NCBI GenBank assembly: GCA_020846005.1
Contig: JADLEQ010000091.1
Span: 1-64,000 of the forward strand
Direction: 5' to 3'
Length of the DNA stretch: 64,000 bases
DNA from: Polyangiaceae bacterium
GTDB taxonomy: Bacteria; Myxococcota_A; Polyangia; Polyangiales; Polyangiaceae
Part shown: positions 44,954-53,446 of the stretch, piece by piece
How the letters are laid out: every line of letters begins with the position of its first letter
Numbering within the stretch: the first letter of the stretch is position 1
The notes under the pieces: model-generated
The model's database searches: none
The model's input: the letters and a program-made list of their open reading frames with translations, nothing else
Told to the model about the DNA's origin: nothing
Translations under genes and position numbers: made by a program

Positions 44954-47900
44954 ATGACCTCCGCCCCTTCCTTTCCTCCGCGCTTCGCCCAGCTCCGTCG
45001 CCTGGGGCAAGGCGGCGGCGGCGAGGTCTGGGCGGCCGTGGACCCAGGCGGCGCGGCCGTCGCGCTGAAGGTGCTGGGCGAGGACGCGAGCGAGCCGGAG
45101 CGAGCGGCGCTCGTGCGCGAGGCGATCGCGCTCTCGGGCCTCGAGGGGCTCGGCGCCCCCAGAGTGCTGGGGTTCGGTCGCCTCGGCGACGGCCGGGCGT
45201 ACCTGGTCCGCGAGCTCGTGGACGGCGACAGCCTCGAGGCGCACCTCGAGGCGGCGACCGATCCGTCGCTCGTGCTCACCGCCCTCGCCGGCGCCGCCGA
45301 CCAGCTCACCGTCCTGCACCGCGCCGGGCTCCTGCACGGGGACGTGAAGCCCGCGAACGTCGTCGTCGGGGCGGACGGTCGCGTCACGTTGGTCGATCTC
45401 GGGCTCGCGGCGCCGTGGCGGGAGGGCGGCGCCCCGGTGAGCGGGCTCACCCCACGGTACGCCGCGCCGGAGCTGTTCGACGGCCGGCCCCTGACGGTGC
45501 GGGCCGAGGTCTACGCCCTCGGGGTGATGCTGGACGAGGCGTGCGAGCGCCTCGCCGTCGACCCGGCGCTGCACCGCGAGCTCGAGGCGGTGGCCGCGCG
45601 CGCCACGCGCGAGGCGCCGCTCGAGCGCTACCCGTCGGCGGACGAGTTCGCCTCGGCGCTCCGCCGCGGGGCGGGGCTCCCCGCCGGTTCGCCTGCGGCG
45701 TCGAGCCGCCTCCCCTGGCCCGTGACGGGCATCGACGGCGCCGCCGAATCGCTCCGTGACCAGATCGAGCGACTGGGAGCCGGCGAGGTGCTCGCGGTGG
45801 TGGGGCCAGACGGGTCCGGGCGGACGACGCTGCTCCGGAGGGTGGCCTGGACGCTCGCCATCGAGGGCGCAGCTCCGCTCTGGGTAGATGGCGCGGTGGT
45901 TGGCGCGGGCCGGCTGCTCGAGCGTGAGCTTGAGCCGGGGGCGCCGCCGGACGTCGTGATCGTCGTCGACGACGCGTCGCGCCTCGACGCCGACGCGCGC
46001 AGCGTGGTCGAGCGCGCACGGCAGCGCGGCGCACGGATCGTCGCGACCGGCGCCGAGTGGCTGACGCCGGAGGTGACGTTCGTCGTCCCCCCGCTACCGG
46101 ACGAGGTCGCGCGAGAGCTCGTCCGCCGCGCCGCGCCGGCGCTCACCGAGCGCCTCGCCCGGCACCTCGTGACGTGCGTCGGAGCACGACCGGGGCCGCT
46201 GCGCGAGGCGCTGCGCTCCCTCGGCGACGAGCCGGTGGCGAGCGAGCGGGACATCGACGCCGCCCTGGGCCCGGCGCCGAGCGCCGCGGCCGCGGATCCG
46301 GGGGCCCTCGCGCAGGTGCACGCGGCGCTCGAGCGCGGGCGGTTCAGCGAGGCGCGCGACGCCCTCGCGGGGGTGCGTGGGGCCGATCCGCTCGATCGCG
46401 CGGTCGTCGAGGCGCGCGTCCTCGTCGGCCTGGGCGACGCGCGCGCGGCGCTGGCGGTGCTGGAGGCGGCGAGCCCGCTGGCTGCCGCCGTGGAGCCGCC
46501 GCGCAGCCGCGCCTATCGCCTGGCCCTGGCCCGGGCGTGCCTCGGCACGGGGGACTACCGGCGAACCACCGAGCTGGCCGCCGAGGTCGCCGTCGAGCCC
46601 GACCCGCTCGGCCTCGAGGCAGGCGCCTACGAGGCGCTGGCGCGATCGTTCCAAGGGGACCACGACCGCGCCTGCGCCGCGCTGCGGGTCCTGCTCGCGC
46701 GCGCGGGGCAGGTCGAGGGGCCGCGGATCGAGGCGGTGGTGCGGTCGTGCCTCGGGATCGCGCTGCAGCGCGCGGAGCGGATCGACGACGCGCTGGCCGC
46801 CTACGAGGGCGCCATCGCGGCCGCGGAGCGGGCGGCCGAGGCCGGGCTGCTCGCGAGCGCCCGCCTGAACCTCGCCGGGCTCTTCAAGATGCGGGGCGAG
46901 GTCGCCCGGGCGATCGAGCACTTCGAGGGAGCGATCGAGATGGGGCGGCGCTCCGGGCGCCTGTCGACGGTGCGGCAGGCGGTCCTCGATCTCGCGAACA
47001 CCGATCTGCACCTCGGCCGGATCGGGCGCGCGCGTGCCGGGATCGAGGCGCTCGCCGCCGTCCGCGCCGAGCTGTCGGCGGGGGCGTCCGCCCAGCTGCT
47101 CGGGCTCGAGGCGGAGCTCGCGCTCGCGCTCGGCCAGCCGGAGGCCGCGGCGACGCGCTTCGCGGAGTCCGCCCGCGCGTGGGAGGCGATGGGGCGTCGC
47201 GCCGACGCGGCCGAGGCGCTGCTCGAGGCCGTCCTGGCCGCGCCGCGGTTGCCCGCCCGCGCGGCGGACCTCGGCGGGGCCGTGGAGCGCGCTCGCGTCC
47301 TGCTCGGCAGCGAGGTGGGACATCGCGCCCTGCTCGAGCTCGCTGAGGCGCGCGTCGCGTGGCTCGCCCGCGACGAGCCGCGCGCCCGCGCCGCGCTCGA
47401 CCGAGCGCTGAGCGAGGCGCGCGCGCGCGGGCAGCGCGATTGGCTCTGGCGCGCGCTGGTCGATCGCGCCGAGATCGCGGCCGAGGCGGGGCAGTCGCTG
47501 CTGGCGCGCCGCGATCGCGAGGACGCGCTCGCCGTGGTCGAGGCCATGGCGGTCGAGCTCCCTCGCGATCTGCGCGAGGTGTACTGGGACGCGCCGGGGC
47601 GCCGCCGGCTCCGGCAGCTGGTGGACGCTCAGCTCGCGGCGGCCCCCACCGAGATCGGCCCGGGGCCGCTCTCGCGCCGGCCGACGCGCAGCTCGTCGCT
47701 CACGGGCCCGGCGCCGACGCCGCTCGAGCAGCGCCTCGCGCGGCTGCTGGAGATCAACGCCGATCTCGCCGGCGTGCTCGACGTGGATCGCCTGACGGCG
47801 AAGGTAGTGGATCACGCCGTCGAGCTCGTGCGCGGTGATCGGGGCTTCGTCGTGCTCCGCGCCGCCGGCGGCGCCCTCACCGTGCACGCCGCGCGCGAGC

Positions 47901-49369
47901 GCTCGGGCGGCGACGTGCACGCCGAGTTCTCGCGTTCGATCGCCGCCGCCGCCATCGAGTCCGGTGAGCCTATCGTGACCTTGAGCGCGCGCCGGGACGC
48001 CCGCATGGCGGAGTACGCGTCCGTCCACCAGCTCGCGATCGAGGGCGTCGCGTGCGTCCCCATCCGGTCCCCCGCGGGGGGGGCGATCGGGGCGTTGTAC
48101 GTGGAGCGCTCGGCCTCGCCAGCCGCGCTCGAGGCCGAGCTCCCCACGCTGCGCGCGTTCGCGGACCAGGCCGCGATCGCGCTGGAGAACGCCCGGCTGG
48201 TCGGGGAGAACCGCGCCCGGGCCGACGCGCTCGCGGACGCGAACACGGAGCTCGAGGCCGCGCAGGCGCGGCTGCGGGAGCTGCTCGGGGATCGCACCGA
48301 GAAGTTGAAGGCGGCGCGCCGCCAGCTCCGGGAGACGAAGGGCGTGCTCTACGGGCACTTCGGCTACCACGGCCTCGTGGGGACGAGCGCGGCCATGCGG
48401 CGGCTCTACTCCATCGTCGACCGAGTGAAGGACACCGACGTCCCGGTGCTGATCCGTGGCGAGAGCGGCACCGGGAAGGAGGTCGTGGCGCGCGCGCTCC
48501 ACGAGGCGTCGCCCCGCTCGCGCGGCCGGCTCCTCGGCATCAACTGCGGCGCCATCCCCGAGCACTTGCTCGAGAGCGAGCTGTTCGGGCACGTCCGGGG
48601 GGCCTTCACGGGCGCCGATCGCGAGCGCCGCGGGCTGCTGCGCGAGGCGACGGGAGGGACCGTCCTGCTCGATGAGATCGGCGAGATGCCGCAGAAGATG
48701 CAGGCCGGCCTGCTCCGGGTCCTCCAGGAGCGGCGCGTCCGCGCCGTCGGCGGCACCGAGGAGGTGCCGATCGACGTTCGCTTCGTGTTCGCCACCCACC
48801 GCGACCTCGAGGCCATGGTCCTCGACGGCCGGTTCCGCGAGGACCTCCTCTATCGCATCCAGGTGGTCGAGCTCGGCGTGCCCCCCCTGCGGGAGCGCGC
48901 CGACGACATCCCCCAGCTGGTGGATCACTTCCTCGGGCTGTTCGCGTCGCGCCACCAGCGCGAGCGGAAGATCGTGACGCGCGACGCGATGCGGCGGCTC
49001 CAGGAGCACCCGTGGCCCGGGAACGTCCGCCAGCTGGAGAACGTCCTCTTGAACGCCTGGGTGCTCGCCGAGGCCGACGAGATCGGCCCCCAGGACCTCG
49101 ACCTCCCGCCGGCCGACCCGCGCGCCCGGGCCGAGCCGGGAGGCGGTCCGCGGGTCTCCGGTCGCCCGGCGAGAGCGCAGGCTGAGCCGGGCGGGGCGAC
49201 GCCCGCCGCGGCGCGTCGCGGGACCTTGTCGGAGCACCGGCGCGAGGAGCGCGCGCGGATCCTCGCGGCCCTGGAATCGTGTGCCTGGAATCGATTCAAA
49301 GCGGCCGAGCTCGTGGGCATCCCGCGGCGGACGTTCTATCGACGCCTGCGCGAGTACGGCATCCAGTAG
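44954..49369 (+). CDS. Ser/Thr kinase - NTPase - TPR - GAF - sigma-54 activator fusion protein
   Basis: A 1471-residue regulator. Residues 10-240 form a eukaryotic-like kinase: Gly loop GQGGGGEVW, K39, E56, catalytic D130 and N135 in HGDVKPANVV (HGD in place of HRD), D148 in VDLG, and YAAPELF. Residues about 260-430 look like a STAND-type NTPase with GPDGSGRTT (284-292), where the Walker Lys is Arg, and VVIVVDDASRLD. TPR-like helices fill about 430-900 (GDYRRTTELAAEVAV, DDALAAYEGAIAAAERAAEAG). A GAF domain covers about 930-1082. The AAA+ sigma-54 domain has RGESGTGKE (1168-1176) and GAFTGA (1216-1221). A Fis helix-turn-helix ends the protein (FKAAELVGIPRRTFYRRL). It probably links several signals to transcription at -12/-24 promoters. 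An FHA-DUF4388 gene follows. Confidence 0.92.
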   Translation: MTSAPSFPPRFAQLRRLGQGGGGEVWAAVDPGGAAVALKVLGEDASEPERAALVREAIALSGLEGLGAPRVLGFGRLGDGRAYLVRELVDGDSLEAHLEAATDPSLVLTALAGAADQLTVLHRAGLLHGDVKPANVVVGADGRVTLVDLGLAAPWREGGAPVSGLTPRYAAPELFDGRPLTVRAEVYALGVMLDEACERLAVDPALHRELEAVAARATREAPLERYPSADEFASALRRGAGLPAGSPAASSRLPWPVTGIDGAAESLRDQIERLGAGEVLAVVGPDGSGRTTLLRRVAWTLAIEGAAPLWVDGAVVGAGRLLERELEPGAPPDVVIVVDDASRLDADARSVVERARQRGARIVATGAEWLTPEVTFVVPPLPDEVARELVRRAAPALTERLARHLVTCVGARPGPLREALRSLGDEPVASERDIDAALGPAPSAAAADPGALAQVHAALERGRFSEARDALAGVRGADPLDRAVVEARVLVGLGDARAALAVLEAASPLAAAVEPPRSRAYRLALARACLGTGDYRRTTELAAEVAVEPDPLGLEAGAYEALARSFQGDHDRACAALRVLLARAGQVEGPRIEAVVRSCLGIALQRAERIDDALAAYEGAIAAAERAAEAGLLASARLNLAGLFKMRGEVARAIEHFEGAIEMGRRSGRLSTVRQAVLDLANTDLHLGRIGRARAGIEALAAVRAELSAGASAQLLGLEAELALALGQPEAAATRFAESARAWEAMGRRADAAEALLEAVLAAPRLPARAADLGGAVERARVLLGSEVGHRALLELAEARVAWLARDEPRARAALDRALSEARARGQRDWLWRALVDRAEIAAEAGQSLLARRDREDALAVVEAMAVELPRDLREVYWDAPGRRRLRQLVDAQLAAAPTEIGPGPLSRRPTRSSSLTGPAPTPLEQRLARLLEINADLAGVLDVDRLTAKVVDHAVELVRGDRGFVVLRAAGGALTVHAARERSGGDVHAEFSRSIAAAAIESGEPIVTLSARRDARMAEYASVHQLAIEGVACVPIRSPAGGAIGALYVERSASPAALEAELPTLRAFADQAAIALENARLVGENRARADALADANTELEAAQARLRELLGDRTEKLKAARRQLRETKGVLYGHFGYHGLVGTSAAMRRLYSIVDRVKDTDVPVLIRGESGTGKEVVARALHEASPRSRGRLLGINCGAIPEHLLESELFGHVRGAFTGADRERRGLLREATGGTVLLDEIGEMPQKMQAGLLRVLQERRVRAVGGTEEVPIDVRFVFATHRDLEAMVLDGRFREDLLYRIQVVELGVPPLRERADDIPQLVDHFLGLFASRHQRERKIVTRDAMRRLQEHPWPGNVRQLENVLLNAWVLAEADEIGPQDLDLPPADPRARAEPGGGPRVSGRPARAQAEPGGATPAAARRGTLSEHRREERARILAALESCAWNRFKAAELVGIPRRTFYRRLREYGIQ

Positions 49370-49554
49370 GCCGGCAGCCGCGGGCTGGCCCGCGTCGGCG
49401 GGGTCGACCCGGTGGGTCGCGCGACCCTGCCGATCCGCGCGAGCCGAGCCCGGTTTGGCCCCCGGGCCAGGGCGCCGTGCTTGACCACCTGTGCAGGGCC
49501 CACCTATTGTCGGGCTTCGCCATAGCGGGCTCCTGCCCGCCGCAGCCGCTTCCG

Positions 49555-50529
49555 ATGCCGGAACGTCCCCCGCCGAGATCCAGCGGCTCGGCCCCGAAGC
49601 CGCGCTATGCGTTGCGGTTCATTTCGGGCAAGTACGCGGGCGGCGAATTCCCGCTCGACGAGGGGCGCGAGGTCGTGATCGGGCGCTCCAGCGACCTCGA
49701 CATGGTCCTCGTCGAGGAGATGGTGTCGCGGCGCCACGCGAGGATCCTGCAGTCGGCGACCGGCATCCTGATCGAGGACCTCGGGTCGACGAACGGGACG
49801 TTCGTGAACGGCGAGAAGGTGCTCCGCGTCCAGCTGAAAGAGGGCGATCGCGTGCTCGTCGGCACGAGCATCCTCAAGGTGATCACGCTCGCGCCGAACC
49901 AGCCCTCCCCGACGCGCACCATGGCCGCCACGGTGCAGGGGCCCTCGCCCCAGCGCGCGGCGATGGGCAGCTCGGACGAAGGGGTCGCGCGCATGGCCGG
50001 GTCGCTCGAGGAGATCCCGCTGCCCGATCTGCTCCAGCTCTTCGGCACCTCGCGCAAGTCCGGCGTGCTGGTCTTGCGCACGGCGGCGGACGTCGGCCGT
50101 ATCTGGCTGGAGAAGGGCGTCCTGCGGTATGTCGGGATCGACTCGCTCCCCGAACTCGCGCCGCTGAAGGCCGCGTATCGGCTCCTCGACTGGAAGACGG
50201 GTACCTTCGCGCTGGAGCCCCCGGAGGAGCGACCGTTCCCCGAGCCCCTGGACGCGAGCGTGCAGGAGGTCCTGATGGAGGGCTTCCGTCAGCAGGACGA
50301 GCTCGCCAACCTCGCCTCGCGCCTGCCCGATCGGTCGTCCCGGCTCGTCCTGCGCGCCCCGCTGGAGGCCCCCCTCCACCTCCTCGAGCCCGAGCACCTC
50401 GAGGTGTTGCAGACCGCGCTCAACTCGGCGAGCCTGGGCGCGCTGATGGACCGCGCGCGCCAGCCCGATCTCCGGGTCGCCGAGATCGTCCTCGACCTCA
50501 CCAAGCGCGGGTACCTGACGACCAGCTGA
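49555..50529 (+). CDS. FHA domain - DUF4388 protein
   Basis: A 324-residue cytosolic protein. An FHA domain, about residues 20-110, has FPLDEGREVVIGRSSDLDMVL, SRRHARIL and DLGSTNGTFVNGEKV, the residues that bind phosphothreonine. A DUF4388 (PatA N-terminal-like) domain begins at about residue 140: AGSLEEIPLPDLLQLFGTSRKSGVLVL, IWLEKGVLRYV. The rest is helical. Such proteins read out Ser/Thr kinase activity, and the gene lies 185 bases after the kinase fusion protein, so that protein is a plausible partner (inference). It converges with hisD, 34 bases away. Confidence 0.88.
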   Translation: MPERPPPRSSGSAPKPRYALRFISGKYAGGEFPLDEGREVVIGRSSDLDMVLVEEMVSRRHARILQSATGILIEDLGSTNGTFVNGEKVLRVQLKEGDRVLVGTSILKVITLAPNQPSPTRTMAATVQGPSPQRAAMGSSDEGVARMAGSLEEIPLPDLLQLFGTSRKSGVLVLRTAADVGRIWLEKGVLRYVGIDSLPELAPLKAAYRLLDWKTGTFALEPPEERPFPEPLDASVQEVLMEGFRQQDELANLASRLPDRSSRLVLRAPLEAPLHLLEPEHLEVLQTALNSASLGALMDRARQPDLRVAEIVLDLTKRGYLTTS

Positions 50530-50563
50530 CGCCGCCCCGCGCCGCGACGCGCCGCGGGCGGGC

Positions 50564-51847
50564 TCAGCCGCCGCGGCGCGTCCGTGCCGCGACGGCGCGG
50601 GCGTGCGCCTCCAGCCCTTCAGCCCGGGCGAACACCTCGATCGCGTCGCCCTGCGCGCGCAGCAGCGCCTCGTCGTACTCGATCACCGACGAGCGCGACA
50701 CGAAGTGGTGCACGCCGAGCGGCGCGCCGAACCGCGCGGCGCCGCCGGTCGGCAGGACGTGGGACGGCCCGGCCACATAGTCCCCGGCCGCCTCTGGCGT
50801 CCACGCACCGACGAAGATCGCGCCGGCGCGTCGGATGCGCGCCGCGAGCTCGGCCGCGTCTCGCACGTGCAACGCGACGTGCTCGGCAGCGAGTCGGTCC
50901 GCCACGGCGGCGGCGGCGGCTCGATCGGTGACCACCAGCGCGTGACCGTTCGCGCGCAGGGCGGCCTCCGCGATCGCGCGACGAGGCAGCGTCTCGAGCT
51001 GGACGTCGAGCTCGCGCAGCACGGCGGCGACCAGCTCCGGGGAGTCGGTGAGCAGGAGCGGATACGCGGCCTCGTCGTGCTCCGCCTGCGACAGCAGGTC
51101 GGCCGCCACGAGGCCCGCGTCCGCCTCGGCGTCGGCGACGACGAGGATCTCGCTCGGTCCGGCCAGCCCGTCGATGGAGACCTCGCCGAAGACCAACCGC
51201 TTGGCGGCCGTCACGTAGAGGTTTCCCGGGCCAACGATCACGTCGACCCGCGGGACCGTCTCCGTGCCGTACGCGAGCGCCCCGATCGCCTGCGCGCCGC
51301 CGGCGTCGACGAGCGCGTCGACGCCAGCGAGGGCGCACGCCGCGCGCACGGCAGGGGTCGCCTGCGGGGTCGCGACGATCACCTGCTCGACGCCTGCTAC
51401 GCGCGCCGGCAGCGCGCTCATGAGCACGCTGGAGGGGTAGCTCGCCTTGCCCCCGGGCGTGTAGACGCCGGCGCGGCGCACCGCGGTCACGCGGCCCTCG
51501 AGACGTGCGCCGCGCTCGCTGTGGACGAAGCCGCCCCCGGCCGCCGCCTGCCGCTCGTGGTACGCCCGGATGCGCGCGGCGGCGAGCTGCAGCGCTCCCC
51601 GCACCTCGGGCGCGAGCTCCGCCAGCGCGGCCTCGCCGCCGTAGTCGCGCACCAGGACCTCCCGCACCTCCCGCCGCTCGAAGCGCGCCACGGCCGCGCG
51701 GACGGCCGCGTCGCCCCCGGACCGCACGGAGGCCAGCACCTCGCGTACCGCCGGCTCCACTCGCTCCAGGTCGAGCGCGCCCCGCCGCTCGAGGTCGCGC
51801 AGGAGCGGCTCGAGGGCGGCCCCCGCCGTGGTGCGGAGCCGATCCAC
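50564..51847 (-). CDS. hisD: histidinol dehydrogenase
   Basis: A 427-residue HisD, which oxidises histidinol to histidine in two NAD-dependent steps. Motifs are RRAGVYTPGGKASYPSSVLMSALPARVAGV, IVGPGNLYVTAAKRLVFG, DGLAGPSEILVVADAEA, the zinc-binding SQAEHDEAA (Gln and His), AGDYVAGPSHVLPTGG (Asp), and the late GVHHFV. The GTG at 51847 gives the usual length and is two bases after the stop of the SMI1-like gene. No other histidine gene is in the window, so hisD stands apart from a his operon here. Confidence 0.93.
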   Translation of the reverse strand: MDRLRTTAGAALEPLLRDLERRGALDLERVEPAVREVLASVRSGGDAAVRAAVARFERREVREVLVRDYGGEAALAELAPEVRGALQLAAARIRAYHERQAAAGGGFVHSERGARLEGRVTAVRRAGVYTPGGKASYPSSVLMSALPARVAGVEQVIVATPQATPAVRAACALAGVDALVDAGGAQAIGALAYGTETVPRVDVIVGPGNLYVTAAKRLVFGEVSIDGLAGPSEILVVADAEADAGLVAADLLSQAEHDEAAYPLLLTDSPELVAAVLRELDVQLETLPRRAIAEAALRANGHALVVTDRAAAAAVADRLAAEHVALHVRDAAELAARIRRAGAIFVGAWTPEAAGDYVAGPSHVLPTGGAARFGAPLGVHHFVSRSSVIEYDEALLRAQGDAIEVFARAEGLEAHARAVAARTRRGG

Positions 51848-51849
51848 CG

Positions 51850-52491
51850 TCAGGTCCAGTGCCCGGCGCGCGCCGCCGCCGGGTCCAGCTCGCGCAGCCG
51901 CGGCGCGAACGCGTCGCGGAACACCTGCTCGTCCTCGACGTCGACGTCGTCGGCCGGGAAGCCGCGCGCGACGTCCATCCCCGCGGCCAGGATGCGGACG
52001 AAGAGCGCGAAGCTCGACGCCGCGAGGCGCGGCTTCCAGGTCTCGGTGCCGCTCATCGCGGTGAGGACTGGGCAGTCGCCCTCGGCGTCGGGCGCCGCGG
52101 TGTCGAGGAAGTACGGATCGCCGAGGACGGCGCTGTGGCCGATCACGACCCAAGCGGGTCGCCAGCCGGTCGCGCCGGGAGCCTGGGCCGCGTCGCCCGG
52201 CGCCGGGAGGCCGAAGCCGACCTGCTCCTCGAGCAGGCGCTCCGCCGGGATCAGCCGCACCCGCTCGACCGGGGTCCGCGCCTCCACGTCCACGGGGTTC
52301 GCTTCGGCGAGGAACTCACGGAACCTCCGGGGCACCTTCAGCTTGGCCCGCGCCTCGGCGATCACCGCGGCGTCGGCGCGGCCGAAACGCGCGACGACGC
52401 TGCAGCTCTCGAGCGCAGCCCGGAGCGCTTGAACCGATTCGGCGAGATCGCTGTCCACGGACGGGCCCGGAGCGAGGGGAGAGCGCTGCAT
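51850..52491 (-). CDS. SMI1/KNR4 (SUKH) family-like protein
   Basis: About 213 residues of a soluble protein. The order of features matches the SMI1/KNR4 fold: an early LKVPRRFREFLAEANP helix, RVRLIPAERLLEEQVG, the WVVIGHSAVLGDPYFLDTAA strand-turn, then DCPVLTAMSGTETWKPRLAASSFALFVRIL. Members are often immunity proteins against nuclease toxins, but many are housekeeping. Here the gene is embedded between prmC and hisD, and no toxin gene is seen. The start is uncertain; the ATG at 52491 gives a reasonable length but has no Shine-Dalgarno. Confidence 0.65.
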   Translation of the reverse strand: MQRSPLAPGPSVDSDLAESVQALRAALESCSVVARFGRADAAVIAEARAKLKVPRRFREFLAEANPVDVEARTPVERVRLIPAERLLEEQVGFGLPAPGDAAQAPGATGWRPAWVVIGHSAVLGDPYFLDTAAPDAEGDCPVLTAMSGTETWKPRLAASSFALFVRILAAGMDVARGFPADDVDVEDEQVFRDAFAPRLRELDPAAARAGHWT

Positions 52492-52573
52492 ACCAAAGCA
52501 GGCACCGGATCGCATCCATCGGCACGTGAAGCTGCACACGCGTTCAGCCTGTGCCCGGCGCCGCGCTCGCGGC

Positions 52574-53446
52574 TCAGGCGCGCCTCCCGCTGACCACCCG
52601 CTCGTGGCCCGCGAAGTCCCGGCGCCGGCGCACCTCCACGAAGCCGGCGCCGCGCAGCAGCCCCTCGGCGCGCTCTGCTTGGTCGTGGTGGAGCTCCAGC
52701 GCGAGCGTGCCGCCCGGCGTCAGCCGCTCTCGAGCCCCCGCCGCGATCCGCCGCACGAGCACCAGCCCGTCGCTCCCGCCATCGAGCGCGAGCCGCGGCT
52801 CCCACGCCCGCACGTCCGGCTCCAGCTGGTCCACCTCGGCGGACGGCACGTAGGGTGGATTCGCGGTGACCAGCTCGAAGCGCTCGCCCGCGCCGAGGGC
52901 CTCCCACAGGTCGCCGCGGAGCCACCGGACGCCCCACACCGCGCCGAGGCGCAGGGCGTTGCGGCGCGCCACCTCGAGCGCGTCCGCAGACGCGTCGGCG
53001 CCGGTGATCGCCCAGGTCGGCCGCTCATGCGCGAAGGCGATCGCGACGCAGCCGCTGCCCGTGCAGAGATCGAGCAGCCGCCCGTGCAGCGAGCGGTCGC
53101 GGGTGCGCTCGAGCGCCTCCTCGACCAGCGCCTCGGTGTCGGGGCGCGGGACCAGCACGCGCCCGTCGACCTCGAAATCGAGACCCCAGAACTCGCGCCG
53201 GCCGAGCAGGTACGCGACCGGCTCTCGTGCGCGTCGCCGCTGGATGAGCGCCCGCATGCGCCCGAGCTCCGCGGCGGCCAGCGGCCGCTCCGCGTCGAGG
53301 ATCAGCCGGATCCGATCGACGCCGAGGACGTGCGCGAGGAGGAGCTCCGCCTCGAGCCGCGGGCTGGGCAGGCCGCGCTCCCGAAAGTCCTGGCTGGCCC
53401 ACTCGAGCACGCGGCGGATCGACCACACCTCGGGCGCGGCCGTCAC
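52574..53446 (-). CDS. prmC: peptide chain release factor glutamine methyltransferase (PrmC)
   Basis: A 290-residue PrmC, which methylates the GGQ glutamine of release factors RF1 and RF2. The N-terminal helical domain has RRVLEWASQDFRERGLPSPRLEAELLLAHVLG. Then come REFWGLDFEVDGRVLVPRPDTEALVE, the SAM site LLDLCTGSGCVAIAFA, and the catalytic NPPY in VTANPPYVPSAEVDQL. The GTG start overlaps the stop of the phosphohexomutase gene (GTGA). Usually prmC follows prfA; that gene is not nearby here. Confidence 0.93.
   Translation of the reverse strand: MTAAPEVWSIRRVLEWASQDFRERGLPSPRLEAELLLAHVLGVDRIRLILDAERPLAAAELGRMRALIQRRRAREPVAYLLGRREFWGLDFEVDGRVLVPRPDTEALVEEALERTRDRSLHGRLLDLCTGSGCVAIAFAHERPTWAITGADASADALEVARRNALRLGAVWGVRWLRGDLWEALGAGERFELVTANPPYVPSAEVDQLEPDVRAWEPRLALDGGSDGLVLVRRIAAGARERLTPGGTLALELHHDQAERAEGLLRGAGFVEVRRRRDFAGHERVVSGRRA

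Noticed and set aside
46094-49237. 1047-residue open frame on the minus strand opposite the kinase/sigma-54 fusion gene
   Set aside because: It is a shadow of the strong third-position GC bias of the real + strand gene; it has no domains, is full of Arg/Gly/His, and the + strand protein has clear motifs throughout.
51850-52491. Immunity gene of a polymorphic toxin system
   Set aside because: No toxin, secretion marker or repeat protein is adjacent; the gene sits in a housekeeping unit, so only family membership is reported.
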